From Streptomyces canus (GTDB taxonomy: Bacteria > Actinomycetota > Actinomycetes > Streptomycetales > Streptomycetaceae): a stretch of DNA of 64,000 nucleotides. Shown here piece by piece: positions 16,905 through 24,679 of the stretch. The notes under the pieces are model-generated. The model was not told where the DNA came from. It made no database searches and worked only from the letters and a program-made list of their open reading frames with translations. The translations under genes were made by a program, and so were the position numbers. Position 1 is the stretch's first letter. Each line of letters begins with the position of its first letter. The stretch covers positions 1,550,001 to 1,614,000 of the forward strand of contig NZ_JAUSWW010000001.1 of the NCBI RefSeq assembly GCF_030815415.1, written 5' to 3'.

Positions 16905-18083
16905 TCACCACTGAAGGGGAAGTCCCGTGTAGTTCGCGGCCAGTTCGGCGGCGGCGTGCCGGGATGCGGTGATCCGGCGCAGCCGCGCCAGCTGCAGCCG
17001 GTGCTCGAAGGGGTCCGCGTCGGGGCGGGTGTGCAGCATCGTCGTCATGTCGTACGAGAACCGGGTCGCCTGCCAGACGCGGGCGAGGCACGACTGCGAG
17101 TAGGTGTCCAGGAGTTGCTCGGAGCCGGTGCGACGCAGCTCGGCGAAGGCGCGGCCGAGCAGGCGTACGTCGGACACCGCGAGGTTGAGGCCCTTGGCGC
17201 CGGTGGGCGGAACGATGTGAGCGGCGTCGCCGGCCAGCAGGAGCCGCCCGTGCCGCATCGGTTCGTGGACGTAACTGCGCATCGGGGTCACGGACTTGGC
17301 GGTGATCGGGCCGCGGCGCAGGGTCCAGTCGGCGTCGATGGCGAAGCGGGCGGCGAGTTCGTCCCAGATGCGGTCGTCGGACCAGCCGTCCGGGTCGGTG
17401 CCGTTCGGGACCTGTAGGTACAGGCGTGACACATGCGGTGAGCGCATGCTGTGCAGGGCGAAGCCGCGCTCGCCGCGGGCGTAGATCAACTCGTCGCAGG
17501 ACGGGGCGACATCGGCGAGGATCCCCAGCCAGGAGTACGGGTAGTCGTGCTCGTAAGCACGGCTCACCTCGGCGGGGACGGTGTCGCGGGCGATGCCGTG
17601 GAAGCCGTCGCAGCCGACGACCCAGTCGCAGTTCAGGGTCTGTTCGCGGCCCTCGTGCACGAACCGCACGACCGGTGCCGTGGTCTCCGGCTTCTCGATC
17701 GCGAGCGCCTGCGCCTCGAACAACAGCGGTGGTCCGTCGGCCAGTTGGAGGGCCACGAGGTCCTTCACGATCTCGGTCTGGGCGTAGATGGTGACGGTGC
17801 GACCGCCGGTGAGGACCGGGAAGTCGATGTGGTGGCGTTCCCGGTCGAAGCGCAGCTCGATGCCCTGGTGGACCAGGCCCCGGGCCTCCAGACCCTCGGC
17901 CGCGCCGCCCTCGCGCAGGGCGTCGACCGTGCCCTGCTCCAGCATTCCGGCACGCTGGCGCTGTTCGACGTACTCGCGCGTCCTGGCCTCCAGGACGACA
18001 CAGTCGATGCCCGCGCGGTGCAGCAGGCGGGCGAGGAGCAGTCCGGCGGGGCCGCCGCCGATGATGCCGACCGTCGTGCGCAT
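16905..18083 (-). CDS. pobA: 4-hydroxybenzoate 3-monooxygenase
   Basis: A 392-residue flavin monooxygenase that converts 4-hydroxybenzoate to protocatechuate. The FAD motif GIIGGGPAGLLLARLLHRAG is at the N-terminus, the DG motif of aromatic hydroxylases appears in WVVGCDGFHG, and GDAAHIVPPTGAKGLNLA is the diagnostic PobA segment. Length equals the Pseudomonas enzyme. It is preceded on the same strand by LacI (39 bases) and TetR genes. pobA is usually controlled by an adjacent AraC- or IclR-type PobR; here no such gene is adjacent, so control probably differs. Confidence 0.94.
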   Translation of the reverse strand: MRTTVGIIGGGPAGLLLARLLHRAGIDCVVLEARTREYVEQRQRAGMLEQGTVDALREGGAAEGLEARGLVHQGIELRFDRERHHIDFPVLTGGRTVTIYAQTEIVKDLVALQLADGPPLLFEAQALAIEKPETTAPVVRFVHEGREQTLNCDWVVGCDGFHGIARDTVPAEVSRAYEHDYPYSWLGILADVAPSCDELIYARGERGFALHSMRSPHVSRLYLQVPNGTDPDGWSDDRIWDELAARFAIDADWTLRRGPITAKSVTPMRSYVHEPMRHGRLLLAGDAAHIVPPTGAKGLNLAVSDVRLLGRAFAELRRTGSEQLLDTYSQSCLARVWQATRFSYDMTTMLHTRPDADPFEHRLQLARLRRITASRHAAAELAANYTGLPLQW

Positions 18084-18122
18084 GGCACGCCTTCCGTGGG
18101 TGACAGCCTGGGACTCAGGCTC

Positions 18123-19169
18123 TCAGCTGGACTCGCGGTGCACCACCGTCGCTCCCAGCACCTTGTGCGTCTCGGGGACGGCGCCGGGGTCGCGCACCGC
18201 CCGGTCGACCAGTTCGGCGAGGTCGCGGCCGGAGGGCAGTTCGAGGTGGACCGTGCTCAGTCTGGGCCGCAGGAGGCGGCCGATCATCAGGTCGTCGGCG
18301 CCGATCAGCGCCGTCTCGCCGGGCACGTCGACCCCCTGGTCCTGGAGGGCGCGCATCAGCAGCATCGCGTATTCGTCGTTGTACGCGAACACCGCGTCCA
18401 GGCCGAGGTCGTGCCAGCGGGCGGCGAGCCGGGCGCCGGCTTCCTCGGTGTGGGCGAGGGGCAGACGGGTCACGGTGGCGTCGGTGCCGCGCAGGGCGTT
18501 GCGCACGCCTTCGAGGCGGGGCAGCGAGAAGGCCTCCAGGCCCGCCTCCTCGGGGACGACGACGCCGATGCGGCGCCGGCCGCGCTCGTACAGGTGGGTG
18601 CCGGCGCAGCGGCCGACCGCCTCGTGGTCCATGAGCAGGGCGTGGGCGCCCTCGACGGACTCGGGGCCGAGGGTGACGACGGCGCGGGCGCCGGAGCGCT
18701 TGAGGACCGCGACGCCCTTCGGGCCGAGCCCGGCGCCGGGCACCAGGACGGCGACCGGGCGGAGTTCGGCCCAGGCGCGGGCGGCCTCGTCGCCGTGCAG
18801 TCCGACGCTGCCGTGCTGCACGACGGTGTAGTCGAGGCGGCTGAGGGCCCACTGGAGTTCGTTGATGAACTGGCCGTAGAGCTGGCCGACGGGGACGGTG
18901 GGGGCGGGCATCAGGACCAGGCGGCTGTGTCCGGCGCGCAGGCTGCGGGCGGCCGCGTGCGGCACGTACCCGAGTTCCTTGGCGGCCTCGTGGACACGGC
19001 GGCGGGTGGGCTCACTGATCCGGACGGCGCTGGTGTTGTTGAGGACGTAGGAGACGGTCGCGCGCGAGACGCCGGCCAGACGGGCCACATCGGCGCTCGT
19101 GGGAACGGAGCGCGGTGCGGGCGACGCGGGGGCGGGCGTTTTCGGTATCTGCACCATGACGTGACGCAT
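18123..19169 (-). CDS. LacI-family transcriptional regulator
   Basis: A 348-residue LacI/GalR regulator. The N-terminal headpiece contains the helix-turn-helix TSADVARLAGVSRATVSYVL and the hinge HAAARSLRAG, followed by a periplasmic-binding-protein-like effector domain with FAYNDEYAMLLMRALQDQG and GETALIGADDLMIG. The ATG at 19169 is first in frame; the DNA-binding domain starts 20 residues in after a Pro/Ala-rich leader. It lies between a TetR gene and pobA, all on the minus strand with gaps of 27 and 39 bases, so it may be co-transcribed with them. Confidence 0.88.
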   Translation of the reverse strand: MRHVMVQIPKTPAPASPAPRSVPTSADVARLAGVSRATVSYVLNNTSAVRISEPTRRRVHEAAKELGYVPHAAARSLRAGHSRLVLMPAPTVPVGQLYGQFINELQWALSRLDYTVVQHGSVGLHGDEAARAWAELRPVAVLVPGAGLGPKGVAVLKRSGARAVVTLGPESVEGAHALLMDHEAVGRCAGTHLYERGRRRIGVVVPEEAGLEAFSLPRLEGVRNALRGTDATVTRLPLAHTEEAGARLAARWHDLGLDAVFAYNDEYAMLLMRALQDQGVDVPGETALIGADDLMIGRLLRPRLSTVHLELPSGRDLAELVDRAVRDPGAVPETHKVLGATVVHRESS

Positions 19170-19196
19170 CTTTGCAGAACCTGTGCGAGTCGCCCC

Positions 19197-19859
19197 TCAG
19201 TGGGTCGCCCCGGTGCCCGTCACGCGGTCCACCAGATCGGCCCAGCCGGCCTCGAGGCGTTCCATCGGCATCCCGCACTCCCTGGTCAGGTGGTGGATCA
19301 GGGCGGGGTCGAGATACCCGAGCAGCGTCCGCGCCAGCAGTTCGCAGTCGGCGTCCGGCACGATCTGGCGCAGCAGGACCGTGACGTGCATGGTGAGCGC
19401 GCGGTGCGACGGGTGGGAGAACCGGCGGGTGGGCTCCGGCTCGGCGGCGAGTTGGAGGTCCAGCTGCTCGACCGTGCGGTACAGCACCGCCACGCCGAAC
19501 GCCCGCAGCCGCTCCAGGGGCGGCGACCCGGGGCCCAGGGGCGGCGGGCCGCCGAGGAAGTCCTCCTGCAGCTTCTTGGCGGAGTGGTCCAGCAGCGCCA
19601 TCAGCAGGCCGGTGCGGTCGCCGAAGCGGCGGAAGACGGTTCCCTTGCCGACCTGGGCCGCGGCTGCCACCGCCTCCATCGTGACCCCGGCGGCGCCGTG
19701 CTCGGCGATCAGCCGGGCCGCCGCCTCCAGCAGCCGGGCCCGGTTGCGCGCGGCGTCGGCGCGCAGGCAGGGCTCCTCCTCCGGCGTGCCGAGCTGGAGC
19801 AATTCGGCATCGCCCGCAGGTTCCTGAGACCTGGGAAACGGCGGCAGAGAGGCGGACAT
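19197..19859 (-). CDS. TetR-family transcriptional regulator
   Basis: A 220-residue TetR regulator. The N-terminal helix-turn-helix is RARLLEAAARLIAEHGAAGVTMEAVAAAAQVGKGTVFRRFGDR, followed by a helical ligand-binding domain. It is divergent from an FMN reductase gene, and two GGACC-GGTCC palindromes lie between them, so it very likely represses both genes. The ATG at 19859 gives MSASLPPFPRSQ; an earlier in-frame start at 19877 would run into the operator region. The ligand is unknown, though TetR partners of FMN reductases often sense quinones or other electrophiles. Confidence 0.87.
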   Translation of the reverse strand: MSASLPPFPRSQEPAGDAELLQLGTPEEEPCLRADAARNRARLLEAAARLIAEHGAAGVTMEAVAAAAQVGKGTVFRRFGDRTGLLMALLDHSAKKLQEDFLGGPPPLGPGSPPLERLRAFGVAVLYRTVEQLDLQLAAEPEPTRRFSHPSHRALTMHVTVLLRQIVPDADCELLARTLLGYLDPALIHHLTRECGMPMERLEAGWADLVDRVTGTGATH

Positions 19860-19888
19860 GACGACAGCGTAAAGCATCGGGAATGAAA

Positions 19889-19939
19889 CTGGACCGCGGT
19901 CCGGTTAGGGTGGTAGAAGTTAAACGGACCCCGGTCCGT
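19889..19939. promoter_or_regulatory. Two TetR-type operators
   Basis: GGACCGCGGTCC at 19891-19902 and ACGGACC-CC-GGTCCGT at 19924-19939 share a GGACC-NN-GGTCC core, with centres 35 bases apart. They lie between the divergent TetR and FMN-reductase genes. Confidence 0.75.
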
Positions 19940-19975
19940 ATTGTGACGGCACTGTTTCAGCATCTTGGAGTTCGC

Positions 19976-20539
19976 ATGTCTGTTCGCATCCTTGCGCTCG
20001 TCGGCAGCCTTCGCGCCGGTTCGCACAACCGCCAGCTGGCCGAGGCGGCGGTCAAGTTCGCTCCCGAGGGTGCGAGTGTCGAGCTCTTCGAGGGCCTGGC
20101 CGAGATCCCGTTCTACAACGAGGACATCGACGTCGAGGGCAGCGTCCCGGCCCCGGCCGCCAAGCTGCGTGAGGCCGCCCAGGCCGCCGACGGCTTCCTG
20201 CTCTTCTCCCCCGAGTACAACGGCACCATCCCGGCCGTCCTGAAGAACGCCATCGACTGGCTGTCCCGCCCGTACGGCGCTGGCGCCTTCGGCGGCAAGC
20301 CGGCCGCCGTGGTCGGCACCGCGTTCGGCCAGTTCGGTGGCGTGTGGGCGCAGGACGAGACCCGCAAGGCGCTGGGCATCGCCGGCGCCACGGTGCTCGA
20401 GGACGTCAAGCTCTCCATCCCCGGTTCCGTGGTTCGGTTCGCCGAGACCCACCCGGCCGACGACGCCGAGGTCGCCGAGCAGCTGACCGAGGTCATCGCC
20501 CGGGTGCACAGCCACGCCGGCGAGACCGCTGCCGCCTGA
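19976..20539 (+). CDS. NAD(P)H-dependent FMN reductase
   Basis: A 187-residue flavodoxin-fold reductase. It begins MSVRILALVGSLRAGSHNRQLAEA, in which GSLRAGSHN is the FMN phosphate-binding loop, and contains FSPEYNGTIPAVLKNAIDWLSRP, the conserved NADPH-dependent FMN reductase segment, then GTAFGQFGG. Enzymes of this type reduce FMN, quinones, azo dyes or chromate in the cytoplasm. TTGGAG lies five bases before the ATG at 19976. Divergence from TetR across two operators implies repression relieved by a small molecule. A hairpin terminator follows. Confidence 0.91.
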   Translation: MSVRILALVGSLRAGSHNRQLAEAAVKFAPEGASVELFEGLAEIPFYNEDIDVEGSVPAPAAKLREAAQAADGFLLFSPEYNGTIPAVLKNAIDWLSRPYGAGAFGGKPAAVVGTAFGQFGGVWAQDETRKALGIAGATVLEDVKLSIPGSVVRFAETHPADDAEVAEQLTEVIARVHSHAGETAAA

Positions 20540-20555
20540 TCACCTCCTCGCGGCG

Positions 20556-20586
20556 AGGGGCCTGAGCTCATGGAGCTCCGGCCCCT
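20556..20586. terminator. Hairpin terminator
   Basis: AGGGGCC-T-GAGCT pairs with AGCTC-C-GGCCCCT around a short loop, followed by TTT on the plus strand. It lies between the FMN reductase and a convergent gene. Confidence 0.75.
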
Positions 20587-20623
20587 TTCCCATGCCCGTA
20601 CGCCCTCACGCCCGCACGACGGT

Positions 20624-21274
20624 TCAGCCCGTGATCGAGAAGAAGATCGTGTCCTGGCTGTACCAGTCGATCGACTGCGCGGACCACCACTCGTCGTGCT
20701 CGAACTCCAGCTGTCCGGCGAGCTGCCCGAGCTCGTACGAGAAGGCGCTGTCGACGCGGTCCAGGACGGCGCGGTAGGCGTCCGCGGCGGGCTTCGCCTT
20801 CGCCAGCGGCAGACGGCCGATGTCCGGGGAGCCGTCCACGGGATACGGGATGGGGAACGGAATGCCGTCGGGCGGACCGGCGAACAGGAAGTCGCCCGGC
20901 AGCAGATCGGCGGGGACGCCGAGACGGCGCAGTTCGTCGTCCATCAGCCCGAAGAAGGTCGAGGGCTTGGAGAAGGTGCCCAGCTGGTACGGGTCACTGC
21001 CGCTCCGGTCGATGATCTTCTGCAGGGCGGTGTAGTACGCGTTGCCCGCGCACTCGGCGTCCGAGTCGGCGCGGCCCGCTATGAGGTGGTCCAGCGCCTC
21101 GGGGACGGTCAGACCCCAGTCGACGCCCTGCCGTTCGAGGTCGGCCTGGTGCGCCTCGGCGTACTTGCGGACATTGCCGAGGATGCGCTGCTGGTCCTTC
21201 GTCAGTTCGCCGGCGCCGAGGAAGGCGATGATGTCGTTCTGGTCGGCGGTGTTGTAGCTGATGTTGCGACTCAT
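20624..21274 (-). CDS. Hypothetical protein, 216 aa
   Basis: A 216-residue soluble protein beginning MSRNISYNTADQNDIIAFLGAGELTKDQQ. It contains KYAEAHQADLERQGVDWGLTVPEALDHLIAG and a C-terminal half with a Phe/Pro-rich loop and DEWWSAQSIDWYSQDTIFFSI. I recognise it as a conserved streptomycete protein of unknown function (possibly DUF7691-like, not certain). The start at 21274 avoids a leader with no similarity. It is on the minus strand just beyond the LysR gene, 33 bases apart, so the two could be co-transcribed. No catalytic motif is visible. Confidence 0.7.
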   Translation of the reverse strand: MSRNISYNTADQNDIIAFLGAGELTKDQQRILGNVRKYAEAHQADLERQGVDWGLTVPEALDHLIAGRADSDAECAGNAYYTALQKIIDRSGSDPYQLGTFSKPSTFFGLMDDELRRLGVPADLLPGDFLFAGPPDGIPFPIPYPVDGSPDIGRLPLAKAKPAADAYRAVLDRVDSAFSYELGQLAGQLEFEHDEWWSAQSIDWYSQDTIFFSITG

Positions 21275-21307
21275 GATCCCCATCGTGCCAAACGGCACTG
21301 ACAACAC

Positions 21308-22213
21308 TCAGGCCACAGCGGTGGACGCCAGCTCCCGCAGCTGTGTCAACGCGGCTTCCACCGCGGGGCGTTCCCGTCCGGCGCGCCGCGTGCAGGTGAG
21401 CAGCTTGCGGTGCGGGTTGCCGGTGCAGGGCACCCGCGTGACGGGCAGGTGCGGGGCGAGCTGGGCGAGACGCGGGATCAGCGCGACGCCGAGCCGGTGG
21501 GCGACGAGATGGGCCATGACGTTCCAGTCCACGGCATGGTGCACCACCGCGGGACTGAACCCGGCCTCCGCGCAGGCGGAGATGATGTGCGGGCGGCAGG
21601 GGCTGTCCGGCATCGGGGCGATCCAGTCCTCGTGCGCCGCCTCCGAGAGCTCCACGCGCTCGCGGCCGGCCAGCGGATGACCGGTGGGTACGACGAGGTC
21701 GAACGGGTCGTCCAGCAGCGGCTGTTGGTCGAACCGGACGTCGTTCAGCGGCGGGTTGTGCGGGGTGGCCTCCACGATCGCGAGGTCGGTCTCGCCCTCG
21801 AAGAGCAGATCGAAGCTCTCCGGTACATCCGCCTCCTGGATCCGCACGCTCAGCCGCGGATACCGCTCCTGCAACCGCACCGCCATCGGCGCCAGCAGCA
21901 CCGAGATCGCCACCGGGTAGCCGCTCACCCGCAACGGCCCGCCGGGCGCGCCTTGTTCGGCGCGCAGATCGAGTTCCGCCTGTTCCCAGCGGGCCTGGAT
22001 GGCGTCGGCGTGCGCCAGCAGGCTCTCGGCCGCCGGGGTGAGACGGACCCCCCGGCCCTGGGGTTCGAGGAGGTCGACGCCGAGATCGCGGGCGAGCTGG
22101 CGGATCTGCTGGGAGGCGGCGGACGGGGTGAAGTGCAGGGCGCGGGCGGCCGCGGTGACCGTGCCGTAGTGCGCGACCGCGCGCAGGACGTGGAGCCGAC
22201 GCAGATCAATCAT
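21308..22213 (-). CDS. LysR-family transcriptional regulator
   Basis: A 301-residue LysR regulator with the N-terminal winged helix LRRLHVLRAVAHYGTVTAAARALHFTPSAASQQIRQLARDLG and the RVSGYPVAISVLLAPM start of the effector-binding domain. The ATG at 22213 gives the usual MIDLRRLHVL start. It is divergent from a small zinc-ribbon protein gene. Its target is not obvious: LysR proteins usually control a divergent neighbour, but here that neighbour is only 77 residues long. Confidence 0.88.
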   Translation of the reverse strand: MIDLRRLHVLRAVAHYGTVTAAARALHFTPSAASQQIRQLARDLGVDLLEPQGRGVRLTPAAESLLAHADAIQARWEQAELDLRAEQGAPGGPLRVSGYPVAISVLLAPMAVRLQERYPRLSVRIQEADVPESFDLLFEGETDLAIVEATPHNPPLNDVRFDQQPLLDDPFDLVVPTGHPLAGRERVELSEAAHEDWIAPMPDSPCRPHIISACAEAGFSPAVVHHAVDWNVMAHLVAHRLGVALIPRLAQLAPHLPVTRVPCTGNPHRKLLTCTRRAGRERPAVEAALTQLRELASTAVA

Positions 22214-22327
22214 GAAGCCCACGCTTCAAGGTGAGGTCCGGAAAGTCAACCTGGACGTGTACGAAGCGTGCGCTGCACCCTGGATGTGTCGCGACGGTCA
22301 ACCATCCACGACGTACGAGGAGTCCCC

Positions 22328-22561
22328 ATGACCAGCCCGACCGGCACGACCCCGGCCGGCACCGTCTGCCCGCACTGCGGATGGCCGGACGGCGCCGAGC
22401 CCTTCCAGGTGGTGTCCCGGCACGCCACCGCGGCGGGCCGCACACTATGGACCCGCTGCGGCTGCGGCTCGCTGCAGGTGCGTGTGGTCGACGACCGCGG
22501 GATGCGGATCGTCTCCCGCAGCGGGCCCGCCGTCCCTCAGTCGAGTCCCGCCAGCCGCTGA
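22328..22561 (+). CDS. Small zinc-ribbon-like protein
   Basis: A 77-residue protein starting at ATG 22328, with GAGGAG five to ten bases upstream. It contains CPHCGWPDG and, about 30 residues later, CGCGS, a pattern consistent with a four-cysteine zinc ribbon. There is no membrane segment. Its last 25 bases overlap the end of the convergent LLM oxidoreductase gene on the other strand. No function is known; small zinc ribbons may bind nucleic acid or protein. Confidence 0.65.
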   Translation: MTSPTGTTPAGTVCPHCGWPDGAEPFQVVSRHATAAGRTLWTRCGCGSLQVRVVDDRGMRIVSRSGPAVPQSSPASR

Positions 22562-23418
22562 ACGGCGGGGGCCGCGAACCGCTCGATGAAGGCCGCCGGC
22601 TCCCCCGTGCGCGGGGAGAGGATCACGGTGTCGATGCCGAGCTTGGTGTAGCCCGTGATGTCCTGGGTGAAGGCGTCGAGGTCACCGGTGGTGAGCGGGT
22701 CCCCGGAGTAGAGGACGGTCTTGCGGATCGCGTCGTAGTCGCGGCCCTCGGTGTCGCAGTGGCCGCGCAGGACGTCGAGCTTGTGCGCGATCTCCTCGGG
22801 GGTGGTGGTGAACAGGTTGCAGGCGTCCGCGTACCGGGCGACCAGCCGGAGCGTCTTCTTCTCGCCGCCTCCGCCGATCATGATCTCGGGGCGCGGGTCG
22901 CTGACCGGGGCCGGGACGGACAGCGTCTCGGCGAGCCGGTAGTGCTTGCCCTCGAAGGGGCCGTTCTCCTCCGGGTCCCACATCTGCAGGCAGATCCGAA
23001 GGGTCTCCTCCAGCCGCTCGAAGCGCTCGGCGACCGGCGGGAACGGCACACCGAGGCCCGCGTGCTCCCGGTCGTACCAGGCGGCGCCGATCCCGAGGGC
23101 GGCCCGGCCGCCGGACAGGATGTCGAGCGTGGTGGCGATCTTGGCGAGCAGTCCGGGGTGCCGGTACGTCACCCCGGTCACCAGGGCGCCGAGCCGGACC
23201 GTCGAGGTGCGGGCCGCGAGATAGCCGAGGGTGGTGTAGGCCTCCAGCATGGGGTCCTCGGCCCGGTCGTTGAACTCCATCTGGAAGTAGTGGTCCATCA
23301 CCGACAGCCAGCTCAGGCCCGCGGCCTCGGCGGCGTCGCCCGCGGCGGCGAGTTCGACGCCGAGCGCGGGCCCTCCCCCGGGATGGTCGAACCGGTTGAT
23401 GTGCACGCCCACGCGCAT
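22537..23418 (-). CDS. LLM-class F420-dependent oxidoreductase
   Basis: A 293-residue luciferase-like monooxygenase/dehydrogenase. Typical features are the GLSWLSVMDHYFQ segment after the first barrel strands, RTSTVRLGALVTGVTYRHPGLLAKIATTLDILSGGRA, GIGAAWYDREH and the phosphate-binding region PEIMIGGGGEKKTLRLVARYADACN. In actinobacteria this subgroup usually uses coenzyme F420. The ATG at 23418 gives MRVGVHINRF, matching the barrel start. The substrate is unknown. Its stop overlaps the zinc-ribbon gene tail to tail. Confidence 0.9.
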   Translation of the reverse strand: MRVGVHINRFDHPGGGPALGVELAAAGDAAEAAGLSWLSVMDHYFQMEFNDRAEDPMLEAYTTLGYLAARTSTVRLGALVTGVTYRHPGLLAKIATTLDILSGGRAALGIGAAWYDREHAGLGVPFPPVAERFERLEETLRICLQMWDPEENGPFEGKHYRLAETLSVPAPVSDPRPEIMIGGGGEKKTLRLVARYADACNLFTTTPEEIAHKLDVLRGHCDTEGRDYDAIRKTVLYSGDPLTTGDLDAFTQDITGYTKLGIDTVILSPRTGEPAAFIERFAAPAVQRLAGLD

Positions 23419-23497
23419 GGCCGTCTCCGTTCACCAGGGTCGTAACCGACCCTGGTGACGCTAGGTCTTCGAGCGCTCTCGAAGTCAAGAGGCTCGG

Positions 23498-24454
23498 CTA
23501 GGAGACCCGCTCCTCCTGCTTCCTGGTGGCCCTCAGGCTCGTGAAGGTCGTGACGGCGAGCACCAGCACGATGAAGCCGAGCGAGAAGGGGATGCTGATC
23601 TCGGGCACATGGACGCCGGACTCGTGCAGGGCGTGCAGCACCAGCTTGACGCCGATGAAGCCGAGGATGATCGACAGGCCGTAGCTGAGGTGGACGAGCC
23701 TCTTCAGCAGGCCGCCGATGAGGAAGTACAGCTGGCGGAGCCCCATCAGCGCGAACGCGTTCGCCGTGAAGACGATGTACGGGTCCTCGGTGAGGCCGTA
23801 GATGGCGGGGATGGAGTCGAGCGCGAACAGCACGTCGGTCGAGCCGATCGCGAGCATGACGACCAGCATCGGGGTCATGACCCGCTTGCCGTTCTCCTCG
23901 ATCCACAGCTTGGTGCCGTGGTAGCGGTCGGCCACGCCGAAGCGCCGCTCGACCATCTTGAGGAGCTTGTTCTCCTGGTACTCCTCCTCGTGCTCCTCCT
24001 TGCGGGCGTCCTGGACGAGCTTCCAGGCGGTCCAGATCAGGAAGGCGCCGAAGAGGTAGAAGACCCAGGAGAACGTGGAGATGATCGCCGCGCCGGCCGC
24101 GATGAACCCGGCGCGCAGCACGAGGGCCAGCACTACGCCGACCATGAGGACCCGCTGCTGGTACTGCGAGGGCACCGAGAACTTCGCCATGATCAGGACG
24201 AAGACGAAGAGGTTGTCGACGCTCAGCGACTTCTCGGTGATGAACCCGGCGAAGAACTCACCGGCCGGCTTTCCGCCGCTGAAGATCAGCAGGCCGACGC
24301 CGAAGAGACAGGCCAGCACGACCCAGACGACCGTCCAGATGCCGGCTTCCTTGATCGACACGTCGTGGGGCTTGCGGCCGATGAAGAAGTCGACGGCGAC
24401 GAGCACGCACAAGGCGGCAACCGTCAGCAGCCAGACGGAGAGGGACACATTCAC
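23498..24454 (-). CDS. TerC/Alx-family integral membrane protein
   Basis: A 318-residue protein with about nine transmembrane helices. TerC hallmarks are EFFAGFITEKSLSVDNLFVFVLIM near residues 66-89 and a second, related segment LAIGSTDVLFALDSIPAIYG, each carrying acidic residues inside the membrane. A charged cytoplasmic loop, ARKEEHEEEYQENKLLKMVERR, links the halves. Relatives export Mn2+ or help load metals onto exoenzymes, or contribute to tellurite resistance. Some terC genes are under yybP-ykoY Mn2+ riboswitches; I did not find that consensus in this leader. GGAGT precedes the start. Confidence 0.9.
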   Translation of the reverse strand: MNVSLSVWLLTVAALCVLVAVDFFIGRKPHDVSIKEAGIWTVVWVVLACLFGVGLLIFSGGKPAGEFFAGFITEKSLSVDNLFVFVLIMAKFSVPSQYQQRVLMVGVVLALVLRAGFIAAGAAIISTFSWVFYLFGAFLIWTAWKLVQDARKEEHEEEYQENKLLKMVERRFGVADRYHGTKLWIEENGKRVMTPMLVVMLAIGSTDVLFALDSIPAIYGLTEDPYIVFTANAFALMGLRQLYFLIGGLLKRLVHLSYGLSIILGFIGVKLVLHALHESGVHVPEISIPFSLGFIVLVLAVTTFTSLRATRKQEERVS

Positions 24455-24575
24455 TTGTTACTCCTGGTACGTGTGGGGCCTTCACAGGGTTGTCTCAGGT
24501 TCCTGATCTCTTCCACCCCTCCCGGGTGAACAAAAGGTCATGACATTGCAAGGTCCCAGGTCACGCTGGTGCCAC

Positions 24576-24610
24576 CCGCCGTACGGCGGGCAGGTTCCGC
24601 CGTACGGCGG
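24576..24610. promoter_or_regulatory. Pair of identical 14-bp palindromes between divergent genes
   Basis: The perfect palindrome CCGCCGTACGGCGG occurs at 24576-24589 and 24597-24610. The copies start 21 bases apart (two helical turns), so two dimers could bind the same face. The site lies between terC and the esterase gene. Confidence 0.5.
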
Positions 24611-24679
24611 CGCCCCGGAGGGCGGGCAGGGCGCGGATCATGTCGGCATGAGCCGCCGCGTTCCGCGTGAGGAGAAGAC

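Noticed and set aside
17451..19886. An 811-codon plus-strand frame opposite pobA, LacI and TetR
   Set aside because: It is antisense to three well-supported genes, has no domain and an unnatural Gly/Gln/Arg/Val composition.
24455..24560. A yybP-ykoY manganese riboswitch before the TerC gene
   Set aside because: I looked for the conserved loop sequences of that riboswitch in the leader and did not find them; only a small GGGAGGGG-containing hairpin is present.
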